From contig JAGOEM010000003.1 in assembly GCA_017997715.1 (NCBI GenBank), positions 1 through 61,840 of the forward strand: DNA of 61,840 bases. The letters are read 5' to 3'. The position numbers were made by a program, and so were the translations under genes. This stretch comes from Ottowia sp. GTDB lineage: Bacteria > Pseudomonadota > Gammaproteobacteria > Burkholderiales > Burkholderiaceae_C. Below are positions 39,729 to 51,418 of the stretch, one piece after another. The notes under the pieces were generated by a model. It ran no database searches. It saw nothing but the letters and a program-made list of their open reading frames with translations, and was not told the DNA's origin. Positions within the stretch are counted from its first letter, which is position 1, and each line of letters starts with the position of its first letter.

Positions 39729-39734
39729 TAGAAT
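39729..39734 (+). promoter_or_regulatory. -10 element of the hisZ promoter
   Basis: TAGAAT lies 32 bases before the hisZ ATG in a GC-rich gap and is followed by CACGTTTTT, the common betaproteobacterial start pattern. The -35 is not clear. Transcription would begin about 25 bases before hisZ. Confidence 0.45.
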
Positions 39735-39766
39735 CACGTTTTTAACAGCCCCGCGAACTTCAGCCC

Positions 39767-42311
<2,545 letters not shown>

Positions 42312-42327
42312 TTTTTTAAGCCAAATA

Positions 42328-42377
42328 TGCCTGTAGCGCTTGTGCAGCGGGCGCAACCAGCTATTGATTGAGGAGCA
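42328..42377 (+). repeat. Dispersed 50-bp element, copy D (before the phosphoribosyltransferase)
   Basis: Reads TGCCTGTAGCGCTTG and then GCGCAACCAGCTATTGATTG, ending GAGGAGCA, exactly 50 bases. The GAGGAG within its last eight bases is 10 bases from the next start codon and is the apparent ribosome site. An AT-rich run (ATTTTTTAAG) precedes it. Confidence 0.85.
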
Positions 42378-42384
42378 AAATGGG

Positions 42385-42909
42385 ATGCTGACCGAAGACG
42401 GAAAACACCTGTACGTGAGCTACGACGAGTACCACAACCTGGTCGAGAAACTGGCCATCAAGGTGCACCAATCCGGCTGGAAGTTCGACACCATCCTGTG
42501 TCTGGCGCGGGGCGGCATGCGCCCTGGCGACATCCTCAGCCGCATCTTCAACGTGCCGCTGGCCATCATGTCCACCAGCTCTTACCGCGCCGACGCCGGC
42601 ACGCAGCAAGGGCACCTGGACATCGCGCACTACATCACCACGCCCAAGGGCCAGATCGCCGGCAAGGTGCTGCTGGTGGACGACCTGGCCGACACCGGCG
42701 TTACGCTGCAGGCCGTGGTGGAGCGCCTTCGCAACAACTATTCCCCCATCACCGAGCTGCGCACCGCGGTGATCTGGACCAAGGGCTGCTCCAGCTTCAA
42801 TGCCGACTATTCGGTGGAAGACCTGCCGTCCAACCCCTGGATCCATCAGCCGTTTGAGGCTTACGACAGCCTCTCGCCCGAGAACCTGCTGGCCAAGTGG
42901 CAGGTCTGA
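42385..42909 (+). CDS. Purine-type phosphoribosyltransferase
   Basis: A 174-residue type I phosphoribosyltransferase with the PRPP-binding motif VLLVDDLADTG (about 96-106) and ILCLARGGMRPGDIL near the start. It probably salvages a purine base (hypoxanthine or xanthine-guanine) to the nucleotide; the base specificity cannot be read from sequence. Position right after purA suits purine metabolism. The ATG at 42385 has GAGGAG 10 bases upstream, supplied by repeat copy D; an upstream in-frame start at 42340 lies inside the repeat and is unlikely. Confidence 0.87.
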   Translation: MLTEDGKHLYVSYDEYHNLVEKLAIKVHQSGWKFDTILCLARGGMRPGDILSRIFNVPLAIMSTSSYRADAGTQQGHLDIAHYITTPKGQIAGKVLLVDDLADTGVTLQAVVERLRNNYSPITELRTAVIWTKGCSSFNADYSVEDLPSNPWIHQPFEAYDSLSPENLLAKWQV

Positions 42910-43200
42910 TCGGCGGCTGACGCCGCGTGGGATCGCTGCCGCGCGGGATCGCCGTGGCATTCAGAGGCTGTGAGTGAATCCGGCGAGGCCGAAAAGCGTG
43001 CCCGGACTCGTCCGATCAAGATGCGAAGCGCAGCCATGGCGCTTGCGATGGCGAGCGTTTGCAACGCCCAGCAGGTGGTTTTGTGGCGCCTCAGGGCCGG
43101 CGTGGAATGCGTTCATACCTCCTCCGCCCGCCGAACGTCGTTCGTCGCGCACGCGCTTGAAGCAGTCAGGCCCGCACTTCCTGGGTTTTGTGCGCCGCGC
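42910..43200. other. 291-bp gap between two convergent genes, unexplained
   Basis: No family is recognised here. The minus strand has a 51-codon frame (ATG at 43114-43116, stop at 42961-42963) preceded directly by GGAGGAGGT, but with almost no spacing. A perfect CGGACGAGTCCG hairpin lies at about 43002-43013 (minus-strand orientation) followed by a TTTT run. I considered RNase P RNA and do not find its conserved core. Confidence 0.3.
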
Positions 43201-43995
43201 TCAGGGGCCGAACGCGAACACCGCCGGGGCACCCCATGCCGCCGTGTCGGCAAGCAGATCGCCCAAATCGTCCCGCCACTGCTTCGCAAGCATGCTGCGC
43301 ACCTGCGGCGCAGGCAAGGTCAGGCCGCTGGCCACGGCCAGGCGGGTGGTGGGCTGCAGCTGCTGCACCAAGGCCTGGAGCAGGGCAGCATTGCGGTAGG
43401 GCGTTTCGATGAAAAGCTGGGTCTGGCCGGTGCGCAGCGCCAGCTTTTCCAGCTCTTGAATGCGCTGCAGGCGCGCCGGCCCTTCACGCGGCAGATAGCC
43501 GACGAACGCAAAATTCTGCCCATTCAAACCGCTGGCCGCCAAAGCCAGCATCAATGACACCGGCCCGCTGAGCGGCACAACCTGCAGGCCCAGCTCGTGC
43601 GCCGCGCGCACCACCGAACTGCCCGGATCGGCGATGGCCGGCATGCCGGCTTCGCTGATCAGGCCCACATCCTGGCCTTGCAAGGCCGGTGCCAGCAGGG
43701 CGCGGGCGTTCACCCGTGCCCCGTTGGCGCCGTGGTCGCCTTTCTTGTGCACCTCGCGCGGCAGCTCGGTGATCTGCTGCGCCTGTACGGGCGTGGCCAG
43801 CGGGCACACGTCGGCCACGCGCTTGAGAAACGCGCGGGTCGACTTGGCGTTTTCGCTGATCCAGCAGCCCAGGGCGGCGGCGGCCTGGATGGTGGCCAGC
43901 GGCAGCACCGCGTCCAGCGGCGACAGGCTGTCGCAACCGTGATCCAGCGGTGTGGGGACCAGCAACAGCCGGCCACGGGGTGGGGTGGCGCTCAT
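43201..43995 (-). CDS. SAM-dependent methyltransferase, RsmI-like tetrapyrrole-methylase fold
   Basis: A 264-residue protein of the RsmI family (in E. coli, 2'-O-methylation of C1402 in 16S rRNA). GRLLLVPTPL at the start, GLISEAGMPAIADPGSSVVRAA, and VVPLSGPVSLMLALAASGLNG are the SAM-binding parts. The region DAVLPLATIQAAAALGCWISENAKSTRAFLK deviates from classical RsmI (GTRHTLKLL region), so it may be a paralogue with another RNA target. Transcribed after maf, overlapping by four bases (ATGA). Confidence 0.85.
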   Translation of the reverse strand: MSATPPRGRLLLVPTPLDHGCDSLSPLDAVLPLATIQAAAALGCWISENAKSTRAFLKRVADVCPLATPVQAQQITELPREVHKKGDHGANGARVNARALLAPALQGQDVGLISEAGMPAIADPGSSVVRAAHELGLQVVPLSGPVSLMLALAASGLNGQNFAFVGYLPREGPARLQRIQELEKLALRTGQTQLFIETPYRNAALLQALVQQLQPTTRLAVASGLTLPAPQVRSMLAKQWRDDLGDLLADTAAWGAPAVFAFGP

Positions 43996-44600
43996 GGCAG
44001 GCTAAGCCCGGCGGCGCGCAACAGGCGGGTGGTGCGGATCAGCGGCAAGCCAATCAGCGCCGTGGGATCGTCGCTGACGATGGCGTCCAGCAAGGCAATA
44101 CCCAGCCCCTCGCTTTTGGCCGAGCCAGCGCAGTCGTAAGGCTGCTCGGCGCGCAGGTAACGCTCGATCTCGGCATCGCTCAGATCGCGAAAGCGCACCT
44201 CCACGGCGGCCGTGTCGACCTGCTCGAAACCGCTGGCCTGGCACACCACGGCCAGGGCGGTCTGAAAGATCACCGTTTGCCCGCGCATGCGCTGCAGCTG
44301 CGCCGTGGCGCGTTCGTGCGTGCCGGGCTTGCCCAGTGGCTCGCCGTGCAGGTCGGCCACCTGGTCGGAGCCGATCACCAGCGCCTGGGGGTGGCGCGCT
44401 GCCACGTCGCGTGCCTTGGCCAGGGCCAGGCGCTGTGCCAGGGCGCGTGGCGCTTCATCAGCACCAGGGGTTTCGTCCACGTTGGGCGCCACGGTGTCAA
44501 ACGGCACATTCAGGCGGGCGAGCAATTCAGCCCGATAGCGTGAGGTGGAGCCCAGAATCAGCGGACGGGGCGGGGCAGCGGTGGGGGCGGGGGCATTCAT
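43992..44600 (-). CDS. Maf-like nucleotide pyrophosphatase (YceF type)
   Basis: A 202-residue Maf/HAM1 fold enzyme that hydrolyses m7GTP-like or modified nucleotides and is linked to control of division. Motifs: LGSTSRYRAELL (about 14-25), VDETP and the acid-metal site VIGSDQV. LGSTSRYR, LGKPGTH and the Gln/Ser-rich segment favour YceF over the YhdE dTTP/UTP type. The ATG at 44600 is used; a longer open frame upstream overlaps yceD and is rejected. Divergent from yceD with a 27-bp gap, the same arrangement as E. coli yceF-yceD-rpmF. Confidence 0.88.
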   Translation of the reverse strand: MNAPAPTAAPPRPLILGSTSRYRAELLARLNVPFDTVAPNVDETPGADEAPRALAQRLALAKARDVAARHPQALVIGSDQVADLHGEPLGKPGTHERATAQLQRMRGQTVIFQTALAVVCQASGFEQVDTAAVEVRFRDLSDAEIERYLRAEQPYDCAGSAKSEGLGIALLDAIVSDDPTALIGLPLIRTTRLLRAAGLSLP

Positions 44601-44615
44601 GGCGGTCGATTCTCT

Positions 44616-44621
44616 TACACT
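44616..44621 (+). promoter_or_regulatory. Possible -10 of the yceD promoter
   Basis: TACACT lies 6 bases before the yceD ATG, with no room for a ribosome site. If it is real, the transcript begins at or next to the start codon and is leaderless. The -35 is weak. Confidence 0.3.
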
Positions 44622-44627
44622 GGCGCC

Positions 44628-45173
44628 ATGAGCAAGACAGTCAACCCGCGCCATCTGAACGTTGCCACGTTCACCCAAGCCAAGGCGGCCATGACCGGTG
44701 ACGATCCGCTTCAAAAATATGAGCGGCTAGCGCAGGAACTGCACGCGCCAGAGACCGATTTGACCTTGAAATGGCAGGCCCAAGGCGAGTCGCGCACGGC
44801 CGCTGACGGCAGCGTGCGCCCCGCCATTCACCTGCGCGTGCAGGCCGAACTGCCGCTGACTTGCCAGCGCTGCATGGACGTGGTGGCGACGCCGATCGAC
44901 ATCGACCGCCATTTCGTCTTTGTGCCTGACGAGGACACCGCCGCGTCGCTGGACGACGAGTCGGAAGACGATGTGCTTGAAATGTCGACCGACTTCAACC
45001 TGCTTGGGCTGATCGAGGACGAGGTGCTGATGGCCATGCCGCTGGTGCCCAGCCACGAAAGCTGCCCGGCGGGCGTGCTGCACAGCGTGCAAACGGACGA
45101 TTTTGAGGAAACGGCTGAGGAAAAACCCCATCCGTTTGCCGCCCTGGCGGCCTTGAAAGACAAAAAACCATAG
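44628..45173 (+). CDS. yceD: YceD, DUF177 family, 23S rRNA accumulation protein
   Basis: A 181-residue DUF177 protein. The two conserved parts are LPLTCQRCMD (about 76-85, with paired Cys) and the acidic stretch LEMSTDFNLLGLIEDEVLMAMPLVPSHE. E. coli YceD is linked to 23S rRNA processing. It sits upstream of rpmF as in most proteobacteria. Residues about 28-44 are encoded by a diverged reverse copy of the 50-bp element (K). There is no ribosome site in the 27-bp gap to maf. Confidence 0.9.
   Translation: MSKTVNPRHLNVATFTQAKAAMTGDDPLQKYERLAQELHAPETDLTLKWQAQGESRTAADGSVRPAIHLRVQAELPLTCQRCMDVVATPIDIDRHFVFVPDEDTAASLDDESEDDVLEMSTDFNLLGLIEDEVLMAMPLVPSHESCPAGVLHSVQTDDFEETAEEKPHPFAALAALKDKKP
44708..44757 (-). 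repeat. Dispersed 50-bp element, copy K (inside yceD)
   Basis: On the minus strand it reads GGTCTCTGGCGC and then TGCGCTAGCCGCTCAT, a more diverged copy. Its first plus-strand base is the third base of a codon, as in copies G, H and I. Confidence 0.5.
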
Positions 45174-45225
45174 CAAAGCTGGCCCGGCCAAGTGGCCGCG
45201 CTGGCCAGTCGACTGGATTGCAGGC

Positions 45226-45231
45226 TATAAT
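45226..45231 (+). promoter_or_regulatory. -10 element (TATAAT) of the rpmF-plsX-fab transcript
   Basis: A perfect TATAAT lies just after yceD, followed by CGCGGGCTT. It implies a start near 45238 and a leader of about 205 nt before rpmF. The -35 is not obvious. Confidence 0.6.
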
Positions 45232-45237
45232 CGCGGG

Positions 45238-45443
45238 CTTCGCTTGGCGTGCGGCCGTCCATCATGGGGCGGCCGATGGAGCCCGCGTTCTTGGTGGCCG
45301 CCGCGCATTCGCGGCAGCGCCCCTCGGGCAAAGGCAGCAAGCTGAAGGCGCCGGCAAGGCCGGCTAGGGTAGTCAACTCATTCATTGCAGGGTGGTGCAC
45401 GCAAACCGCGATTGCGCTGCCTGACACATTTCAAGGAGCCACC
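45238..45443 (+). promoter_or_regulatory. Structured ~205-nt leader of rpmF
   Basis: It contains several perfect stem arms: CGGCCG (45252-45257) with CGGCCG (45270-45275), CCGCG/CGCGG (45301-45314, four-base loop) and GCCGGC repeated at 45350-45355 and 45359-45364. No gene fits; the in-frame upstream extension of rpmF is not protein-like. It is a candidate regulatory leader for ribosomal protein L32 and the fab genes. Confidence 0.4.
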
Positions 45444-45626
45444 ATGGCTGTTCAGCAAAACAAAAAGTCGCCTTCCAAGCGCGGCATGCACCGTTCGCAC
45501 AACGCCCTGAACGCGCCCGGCATTGCCGTGGAGCCAACCACCGGCGAAACCCACCTGCGTCACCACATCAGCCCCAATGGCTTTTACCGTGGTCGCCAGG
45601 TCATCAAGCCCAAAACCGAAGCCTGA
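45444..45626 (+). CDS. rpmF: 50S ribosomal protein L32
   Basis: A 60-residue L32 ([22 protein letters not shown], standard N-terminus). It lacks the zinc-binding Cys pairs, as is usual for proteobacteria. AAGGAG lies 8 bases before the ATG. First gene of the rpmF-plsX-fab cluster; the leader is unusually long. Confidence 0.98.
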   Translation: MAVQQNKKSPSKRGMHRSHNALNAPGIAVEPTTGETHLRHHISPNGFYRGRQVIKPKTEA

Positions 45627-45838
45627 TCGACTGGCGGGCCCGGCCACAGGCCAAGGCGCGCTGTTCCCCGTTGGGGCAGGGCGGTTTGGCAGGATGATCG
45701 GTGATGAAGTCGGTACACTCGTTGGCCCGTTGCTGCGTGGGTGCAGTTCGGGCTTTCGTTGTTTCTGGCTCCCGATTCGGGGCGTACTTTTTTATGCGTT
45801 GCCGGGCCGTTTGAGCCCGGCGCTTGGATGAGGCTTGC

Positions 45839-46888
45839 ATGATTGTTCTGGCAGTCGACTGCATGGGCGGAGACCATGGCCCCAAGGTCACCTTGCAGGC
45901 CTGCCGTCAATTTCTTGATCGGTACCCGGACAGCCGGCTGTTGCTGGTCGGCCAGCCAGAGGCACTCAGCGGCTTCAGCCATGATCGCGCCCAGATCGTT
46001 CCGGCCAGTGAAGTCGTCACCATGGACGATTCGGTCGAAGTGGCTTTGCGTCGCAAGAAGGATTCATCGACCCGCGTGGCGGTGGAACAGGTGAAAAGCG
46101 GCGCGGCCCAGGTCGCCATATCGGCCGGCAACACCGGTGCGTTGATGGCGATCGCGCGCTACCTTCTCAAAACCCTCGATGGCATTGAACGCCCCGCCAT
46201 TGCCACGCAATTGCCGAACGTCAAGGGCGGCGCCACCACGGTGCTGGATCTGGGCGCCAATGTCGACTGCACGGCCGAGCACCTGTTGCAATTTGCGGTG
46301 ATGGGCTCGGCCCTGGTGTCGGTGCTCAACGACGATCCGGCGCCGACCGTGGGCCTGCTGAACATCGGCGAAGAGGTGATCAAGGGCAGCGACGAAATCA
46401 AGCGCGCGGGCGAATTGCTGCGCGCCGCCGCCAAGTCGGGCGACCTGAACTTCGTGGGCAACGTCGAAGGCAACGACATCTTCAAGGGCACCGCCGACAT
46501 CGTGGTGTGCGACGGCTTTGTCGGCAACGTCGCGCTCAAGACCACGGAAGGGCTGGCGACGATGATCATGCAGTTTCTGCGCGAGGAATTCATGCGCAAC
46601 ATCGGCACCAAGCTGGCGGCACTGATCGCCTATCCAGTGTTGTCGGCGCTCAAGAAGCGCTTGGACCACCGGCGCTACAACGGCGCTGCGCTGCTGGGCC
46701 TGCGCGGGCTGGTGTTCAAGAGCCACGGCTCAGCCGATGCATTGGCTTTCGAGGCGGCGATGGTGCGCGCGTATGATGCGGCACGCCACCAGCTGCTTGA
46801 GCGTGTTCAGGCCCGCATTGCCCACGCGGCACCTTTGCTGGCCCAGGCGGCGGCGCCTGCGGTGCACCAGGCCGATGTGCAAGCCTGA
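45839..46888 (+). CDS. plsX: Acyl-ACP:phosphate acyltransferase PlsX
   Basis: A 349-residue peripheral membrane enzyme that makes acyl-phosphate from acyl-ACP for phospholipid synthesis. Conserved parts: [40 protein letters not shown] and [16 protein letters not shown] at 45839 with GATGAGG upstream; a TTG 15 bases earlier is not needed. The 212-bp gap after rpmF has a CCCC/GGGG hairpin and a possible -10 TACACT near 45715, so plsX may have its own promoter. Confidence 0.96.
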   Translation: MIVLAVDCMGGDHGPKVTLQACRQFLDRYPDSRLLLVGQPEALSGFSHDRAQIVPASEVVTMDDSVEVALRRKKDSSTRVAVEQVKSGAAQVAISAGNTGALMAIARYLLKTLDGIERPAIATQLPNVKGGATTVLDLGANVDCTAEHLLQFAVMGSALVSVLNDDPAPTVGLLNIGEEVIKGSDEIKRAGELLRAAAKSGDLNFVGNVEGNDIFKGTADIVVCDGFVGNVALKTTEGLATMIMQFLREEFMRNIGTKLAALIAYPVLSALKKRLDHRRYNGAALLGLRGLVFKSHGSADALAFEAAMVRAYDAARHQLLERVQARIAHAAPLLAQAAAPAVHQADVQA

Positions 46889-46940
46889 CGTGCATTTCAT
46901 ACCGCACGGCTGGCATTTCTTCAATTCACTATCCGCCTAG

Positions 46941-47921
46941 ATGAGCAGACGCTATTCACGCATTGCCGGTACCGGTAGCTATTTGCCGCCACGCCGGGTC
47001 AGCAACGACGACCTGGTGAAAGAATTGGCCGCGCGCGGTATAGAGACGTCCGACCAATGGATCGTCGAGCGCACCGGCATCCAGGCACGCCACTTCGCCG
47101 CCCCCGATGTGCCCGCCAGCGACTTGGCCGTGCCCGCTGCGCGCGCGGCGCTGGAAGCCGCCGGCCTGCAGCCTGGCGATATCGACCTGATCATCGTGGC
47201 CACGTCCACGCCGGACATGGTGTTTCCGTCCACGGCCGCGATCGTGCAGCACAAGCTGGGGATCGCCGGTTGCCCGGTGTTCGACATTCAGGCGGTGTGC
47301 AGCGGCTTCGTCTATGCCCTGACCGTGGCCGACGCGATGATCGGCAACGGCACGGCCAGCAAAGTGCTGGTGATCGGCGCCGAGGTATTCAGCCGCATCC
47401 TGAACTGGAACGACCGCGGCACCTGCGTGCTGTTTGGCGACGGCGCGGGCGCCGTGGTGCTGCAGGCATCCGATACGCCGGGCATTCTGGCCAGCGATTT
47501 GCATGCCGATGGTAAGTACGTCGACATTCTGTGTGTGCCCGGTCACGTATCCGGCGGGCAGGTGCTGGGCGACCCGCTGTTGAGGATGGACGGCCAGGCG
47601 GTGTTCAAGCTGGCCGTGGGCGTGCTGGACAAGGCAGCGCGCGCGGTGCTGGCCAAGGCCGGCAAGCAGGAATCGGACATCGACTGGCTGATTCCGCACC
47701 AGGCCAACATCCGCATCATGCACGGCACGGCCAAGAAGCTGCGCCTGCCGCTTGAGAAAGTCATCGTCACCGTGCACGAGCACGGCAACACCTCCGCCGC
47801 TTCGATTCCCCTGGCGCTGGACCACGGCGTGCGCAGCGGCCAGATCCTTCCGGGGCAGACCCTGCTGCTGGAAGGTGTGGGCGGCGGCTTTACCTGGGGC
47901 GCCGTGTTGCTGAATCTGTGA
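46941..47921 (+). CDS. fabH: 3-oxoacyl-ACP synthase III
   Basis: A 326-residue KAS III that condenses acetyl-CoA with malonyl-ACP to start fatty acids. The Cys-His-Asn triad is Cys120 (DIQAVCSGF), His253 (PHQANIRI) and Asn283 (HGNTSAAS). The C-terminal GGGFTWGA is intact. Follows plsX after 52 bases; fabD follows after 68. Confidence 0.97.
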   Translation: MSRRYSRIAGTGSYLPPRRVSNDDLVKELAARGIETSDQWIVERTGIQARHFAAPDVPASDLAVPAARAALEAAGLQPGDIDLIIVATSTPDMVFPSTAAIVQHKLGIAGCPVFDIQAVCSGFVYALTVADAMIGNGTASKVLVIGAEVFSRILNWNDRGTCVLFGDGAGAVVLQASDTPGILASDLHADGKYVDILCVPGHVSGGQVLGDPLLRMDGQAVFKLAVGVLDKAARAVLAKAGKQESDIDWLIPHQANIRIMHGTAKKLRLPLEKVIVTVHEHGNTSAASIPLALDHGVRSGQILPGQTLLLEGVGGGFTWGAVLLNL

Positions 47922-47989
47922 GGGGCAGCCCTTCACACAGCGCCATCCCAACATTTTTGCCGCCAGATAGCTTTTCGGCATTCGTGGAT

Positions 47990-48949
47990 ATGAAACCTGT
48001 TGCATTTGTCTTTCCTGGTCAGGGGTCGCAGTCGGTGGGCATGTTGGACGCGTGGGGCGATCACCCCGCCGTGCAAGCCACCGTGCAGGAAGCCTCGGAC
48101 GCCCTGGGCGAAGACCTGGGCGCGCTGATCCGCAGCGGCCCCAAGGAAGCCCTGGCGCTGACGACCAACACCCAGCCGGTGATGCTGGTGGCCGGTGTGG
48201 CCTGCTGGCGCGCCTGGCAGGCCGAAGGGCGCGATCTGCCCGCTGCCGTGGCTGGCCATTCGCTGGGCGAGTATTCCGCCCTGGTGGCCGCCCAGTCGCT
48301 GGGCCTGGCAGAGGCGGTGCGCCTGGTGCGTCTGCGCGCCGCTGCCATGCAGGACGCCGTGCCTGTGGGCACTGGCGCCATGGCGGCCATCTTGGGTCTG
48401 GATGCTGCAAAAGTGATAGCTGGTTGCGCTGACGTGACGGGCGCTATGGGCCAAAATGGCACTGAAATCGTAGAGGCGGTCAATTTCAACGATCCGGTGC
48501 AAACCGTGATCGCCGGGACTAAGGCCGCCGTCGACAAGGCGTGTGAAGTGCTCAAAGGCATGGGGGCCAAGCGCGCGCTGCTCCTGTCCGTGTCCGCCCC
48601 ATTCCATTCCAGCCTGATGAAGCCCGCGGCCGACAGGCTGAAGGTGGCGCTGGAAAGCGTCAACCTGACCGAGCCGAAGATTCCCGTGGTCAACAACATC
48701 GACGTGGCGATCGAATCTGACCCGCAGGCCATCCGCGACGCGCTGTATCGGCAGGCCTTTGGCCCGGTGCGCTGGGTGGAGTGCATCCAGAAAATCAAGG
48801 CCATGGGCCTGCATACCGTGGTTGAATGCGGCCCTGGCAAGGTGCTGGCCGGCATGACCAAACGCATTGACGCTGAATTGACTGGCCTTGCCATGTACGA
48901 TCCGGCTACGCTGGCAGAGGTCAAGCTGGCCGTCGGGCAGGCCGCCTGA
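47990..48949 (+). CDS. fabD: Malonyl-CoA-ACP transacylase
   Basis: A 319-residue transacylase loading malonyl groups onto ACP. Start GQGSQ motif at residues 9-14 (FPGQGSQ), nucleophile Ser91 (GHSLGEYSA), and the catalytic His in SAPFHSSLM. Residues about 138-155 (AAKVIAGCADVTGAMGQNG) coincide with reverse copy G of the 50-bp element, giving a slightly longer loop before VEAVNFNDP than I expect from relatives. The ATG at 47990 is used; in-frame upstream codons overlap the fabH stop region. Confidence 0.95.
   Translation: MKPVAFVFPGQGSQSVGMLDAWGDHPAVQATVQEASDALGEDLGALIRSGPKEALALTTNTQPVMLVAGVACWRAWQAEGRDLPAAVAGHSLGEYSALVAAQSLGLAEAVRLVRLRAAAMQDAVPVGTGAMAAILGLDAAKVIAGCADVTGAMGQNGTEIVEAVNFNDPVQTVIAGTKAAVDKACEVLKGMGAKRALLLSVSAPFHSSLMKPAADRLKVALESVNLTEPKIPVVNNIDVAIESDPQAIRDALYRQAFGPVRWVECIQKIKAMGLHTVVECGPGKVLAGMTKRIDAELTGLAMYDPATLAEVKLAVGQAA
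48403..48452 (-). repeat. Dispersed 50-bp element, copy G (inside fabD)
   Basis: On the minus strand it reads GGCCCATAGCGCCCG and then GCGCAACCAGCTATC, exactly 50 bases, and it is preceded by TTTT. It is read through by fabD with its first plus-strand base as the third base of a codon. Confidence 0.8.
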
Positions 48950-48975
48950 GGCCGGACAGCACGAGAAAACCGAAC

Positions 48976-49725
48976 ATGGCAGACAACACGATGACGGGGC
49001 AGATCGCCCTGGTGACGGGCGCGTCGCGCGGCATTGGCGCGGCCATCGCGCACGAACTGGCGGCAGGCGGCATGACGGTGATCGGCACCGCCACCTCGGA
49101 CGCAGGCGCCGAGAAGATCAGCGCTGCACTGGCCGCCCACCCTGGCAGCCGCGGTGCCACGCTGGATGTGAACGACGCCGCCGCCGCTGAGGCGCTGATC
49201 GAGCAGATCGTCAAAACGCATGGCGCGCTGCACGTGCTGGTCAACAACGCCGGCATCACCCGCGACATGCTGGCCATGCGCCTGAAGGACGAGGACTGGG
49301 ACGCCGTGCTGGACACCAACCTCAAGGCCGTCTTTCGCATGAGCCGGGCCGTGATGCGGCCCATGATGAAGCAGCGCTACGGCCGCATCATCAGCATTAC
49401 CAGCGTGGTGGGCGCTTCCGGCAACCCTGGCCAGGCCAACTACGCCGCCGCCAAAGCCGGCGTTGCCGGCATGACGCGCGCACTGGCGCGCGAGCTGGGC
49501 AGCCGATCCATCACCGTCAATTGCGTCGCGCCCGGCTTCATTGCCACCGACATGACGGCCGCGCTGTCGGACGACCAACAGAAATCCCTGACGGCCCAGA
49601 TACCCCTGGGCCGGCTGGGTGAGCCAGCGGACATCGCACACGCGGTGGCCTACCTGGCAAGCCCGCAGGCCGCTTACGTGACGGGGCAAGAATTGCACGT
49701 CAACGGCGGCATGTTCATGGCCTAA
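48976..49725 (+). CDS. fabG: 3-oxoacyl-ACP reductase
   Basis: A 249-residue NADPH-dependent SDR reducing 3-oxoacyl-ACP. GASRGIG (15-21), NNAG (90-93), and the catalytic Ser143, Tyr156 and Lys160 (NYAAAK) are present. The GGMFMA C-terminus is typical. Its position between fabD and acpP confirms the role in fatty-acid elongation. Confidence 0.97.
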   Translation: MADNTMTGQIALVTGASRGIGAAIAHELAAGGMTVIGTATSDAGAEKISAALAAHPGSRGATLDVNDAAAAEALIEQIVKTHGALHVLVNNAGITRDMLAMRLKDEDWDAVLDTNLKAVFRMSRAVMRPMMKQRYGRIISITSVVGASGNPGQANYAAAKAGVAGMTRALARELGSRSITVNCVAPGFIATDMTAALSDDQQKSLTAQIPLGRLGEPADIAHAVAYLASPQAAYVTGQELHVNGGMFMA

Positions 49726-49780
49726 TCGGCCATCTCACCACCCGTGTCTACGTCGTGACAAATAGCGCTGTAAGCACGGG

Positions 49781-49786
49781 TAAAAT
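49781..49786 (+). promoter_or_regulatory. -10 element (TAAAAT) of an acpP promoter
   Basis: TAAAAT followed by CTCCG lies 32 bases before the acpP ATG in the 92-bp gap, giving a short leader with GAGGG as ribosome site. It would allow extra transcription of acpP beyond the fab operon. The -35 is unclear. Confidence 0.45.
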
Positions 49787-49808
49787 CTCCGTTTTTCATA
49801 ACCCTTAG

Positions 49809-50054
<246 letters not shown>

Positions 50055-50060
50055 TTGCGA

Positions 50061-51305
50061 ATGACCCGACGCCGTGTAGTTGTTACTGGTTTAGGTTGCG
50101 TCAGCCCCGTGGGCAACACGGTGGCAGAGAACTGGGCCAATATCCTGGCCGGAAGTTCGGGCATTGACACCATCACGCGCTTCGACGCCAGCGCCTTTGC
50201 CTGCCGCTTTGCGGGCGAGGTGCGCGGGCTCGACCTTTCGCCGTTCATTTCGACGAAGGAGTTGCGCACCATGGACACCTTCATTCACTACGGGATCGTT
50301 GCTGCCGCACAGGCGGTGCAGGATGCCGGCTTGCCCACGGGCGAGGCGCTGAATGAAGAGCTGGCCGAGAGAATTGGCTGTGTGATTGGCTCGGGCATTG
50401 GCGGTTTGCCGATGATCGAGGAAACGCATGGCGAATGGATGTCGCGCGGTCCGCGCCGCATCTCTCCATTTTTTGTACCTGCCTCCATCGTCAACATGGT
50501 GGCGGGGCACGTGTCGATGAAGTTTGGCTTCAAGGGGCCGAACCTGTCGATCGCCACCGCCTGCACCACCGGCTTGCACTGCATTGGTGAAGCCGGTCGC
50601 CTGATCGAGTACGGCGATGCCGACGTGATGCTGGCTGGCGGCGCTGAAGCAACGGTATGCCCGCTGGGCATTGGCGGCTTTGCCGCCATGCGGGCGCTCT
50701 CCACCCGCAACGACGACCCCAAGGCCGCTTCGCGCCCCTGGGATGCCGAACGCGACGGCTTCGTGCTGGGCGAGGGCGCTGGCGTCGTCGTGCTCGAAGA
50801 GTACGAGCGTGCCAAGAAGCGTGGTGCCACCATCTACGCCGAATTGGTGGGCTTCGGCATGAGCGCCGACGCAGGCCACATGACTGCGCCCAGCCTGGAT
50901 GGCCCACGTCGCGCCATGCAGGGTGCGCTGCGCAATGCCGGCGTTAACCCGGACGCCATCGGTTACGTCAACGCCCACGGCACCTCCACCCCTTTGGGCG
51001 ATCTGAACGAAACCAATGCCATCAAGGCCGCGCTGGGCGATCACGCCAAGTCGGTGGTGGTCAGTTCCACCAAATCGATGACCGGGCATTTGCTGGGCGG
51101 TGCGGGCGGTGTCGAAAGTGTCTACACCATCCTTGCGCTGCGCGATCAGAAGCTGCCGCCAACGATCAACCTGGGGCAGCCCGGCGAAGGCTGTGACCTG
51201 GACTACTGCGCCAACACCGCGCGGGATATGAGCTTTGAATACGCGTTGAAGAACAACTATGGTTTCGGCGGTACCAACGGCGCGCTGGTGTTCAAGCGCG
51301 TTTGA
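50061..51305 (+). CDS. fabF: 3-oxoacyl-ACP synthase II
   Basis: A 414-residue KAS II elongation condensing enzyme. The Cys-His-His triad is Cys168 ([11 protein letters not shown]), His306 ([11 protein letters not shown]) and His343 ([10 protein letters not shown]). The start is the ATG at 50061 ([12 protein letters not shown]), two codons after an upstream TTG. Confidence 0.97.
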   Translation: MTRRRVVVTGLGCVSPVGNTVAENWANILAGSSGIDTITRFDASAFACRFAGEVRGLDLSPFISTKELRTMDTFIHYGIVAAAQAVQDAGLPTGEALNEELAERIGCVIGSGIGGLPMIEETHGEWMSRGPRRISPFFVPASIVNMVAGHVSMKFGFKGPNLSIATACTTGLHCIGEAGRLIEYGDADVMLAGGAEATVCPLGIGGFAAMRALSTRNDDPKAASRPWDAERDGFVLGEGAGVVVLEEYERAKKRGATIYAELVGFGMSADAGHMTAPSLDGPRRAMQGALRNAGVNPDAIGYVNAHGTSTPLGDLNETNAIKAALGDHAKSVVVSSTKSMTGHLLGGAGGVESVYTILALRDQKLPPTINLGQPGEGCDLDYCANTARDMSFEYALKNNYGFGGTNGALVFKRV

Positions 51306-51332
51306 TTCTTTGCCGAACCTGACCACTTCCGG

Positions 51333-51349
51333 CGGCCGCTTTGCGGCCG
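51333..51349 (+). terminator. Hairpin after fabF
   Basis: CGGCCGC ttt GCGGCCG is a perfect 7-bp stem 28 bases after the fabF stop, followed by the broken T stretch TTGGTGTTTC. It could end most fab transcripts. It argues against the upstream TTG start (51341) for the next gene. Confidence 0.45.
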
Positions 51350-51418
51350 TTGGTGTTTCTGTGGGCGCTGCTGTGGCAGCGCCTGGCCGGTTGGATCGAC
51401 GTCGTGTCAGGCGCTGAC

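Noticed and set aside
42910..43200. RNase P RNA (rnpB) near the RsmI-like gene
   Set aside because: The conserved GAGGAAAGTCCGGGC core and P4 partner are not found in either strand.
44601..44714. Upstream extension of maf (38 more codons)
   Set aside because: It overlaps yceD and lacks a ribosome site; MNAPAPTAAPP is a normal start.
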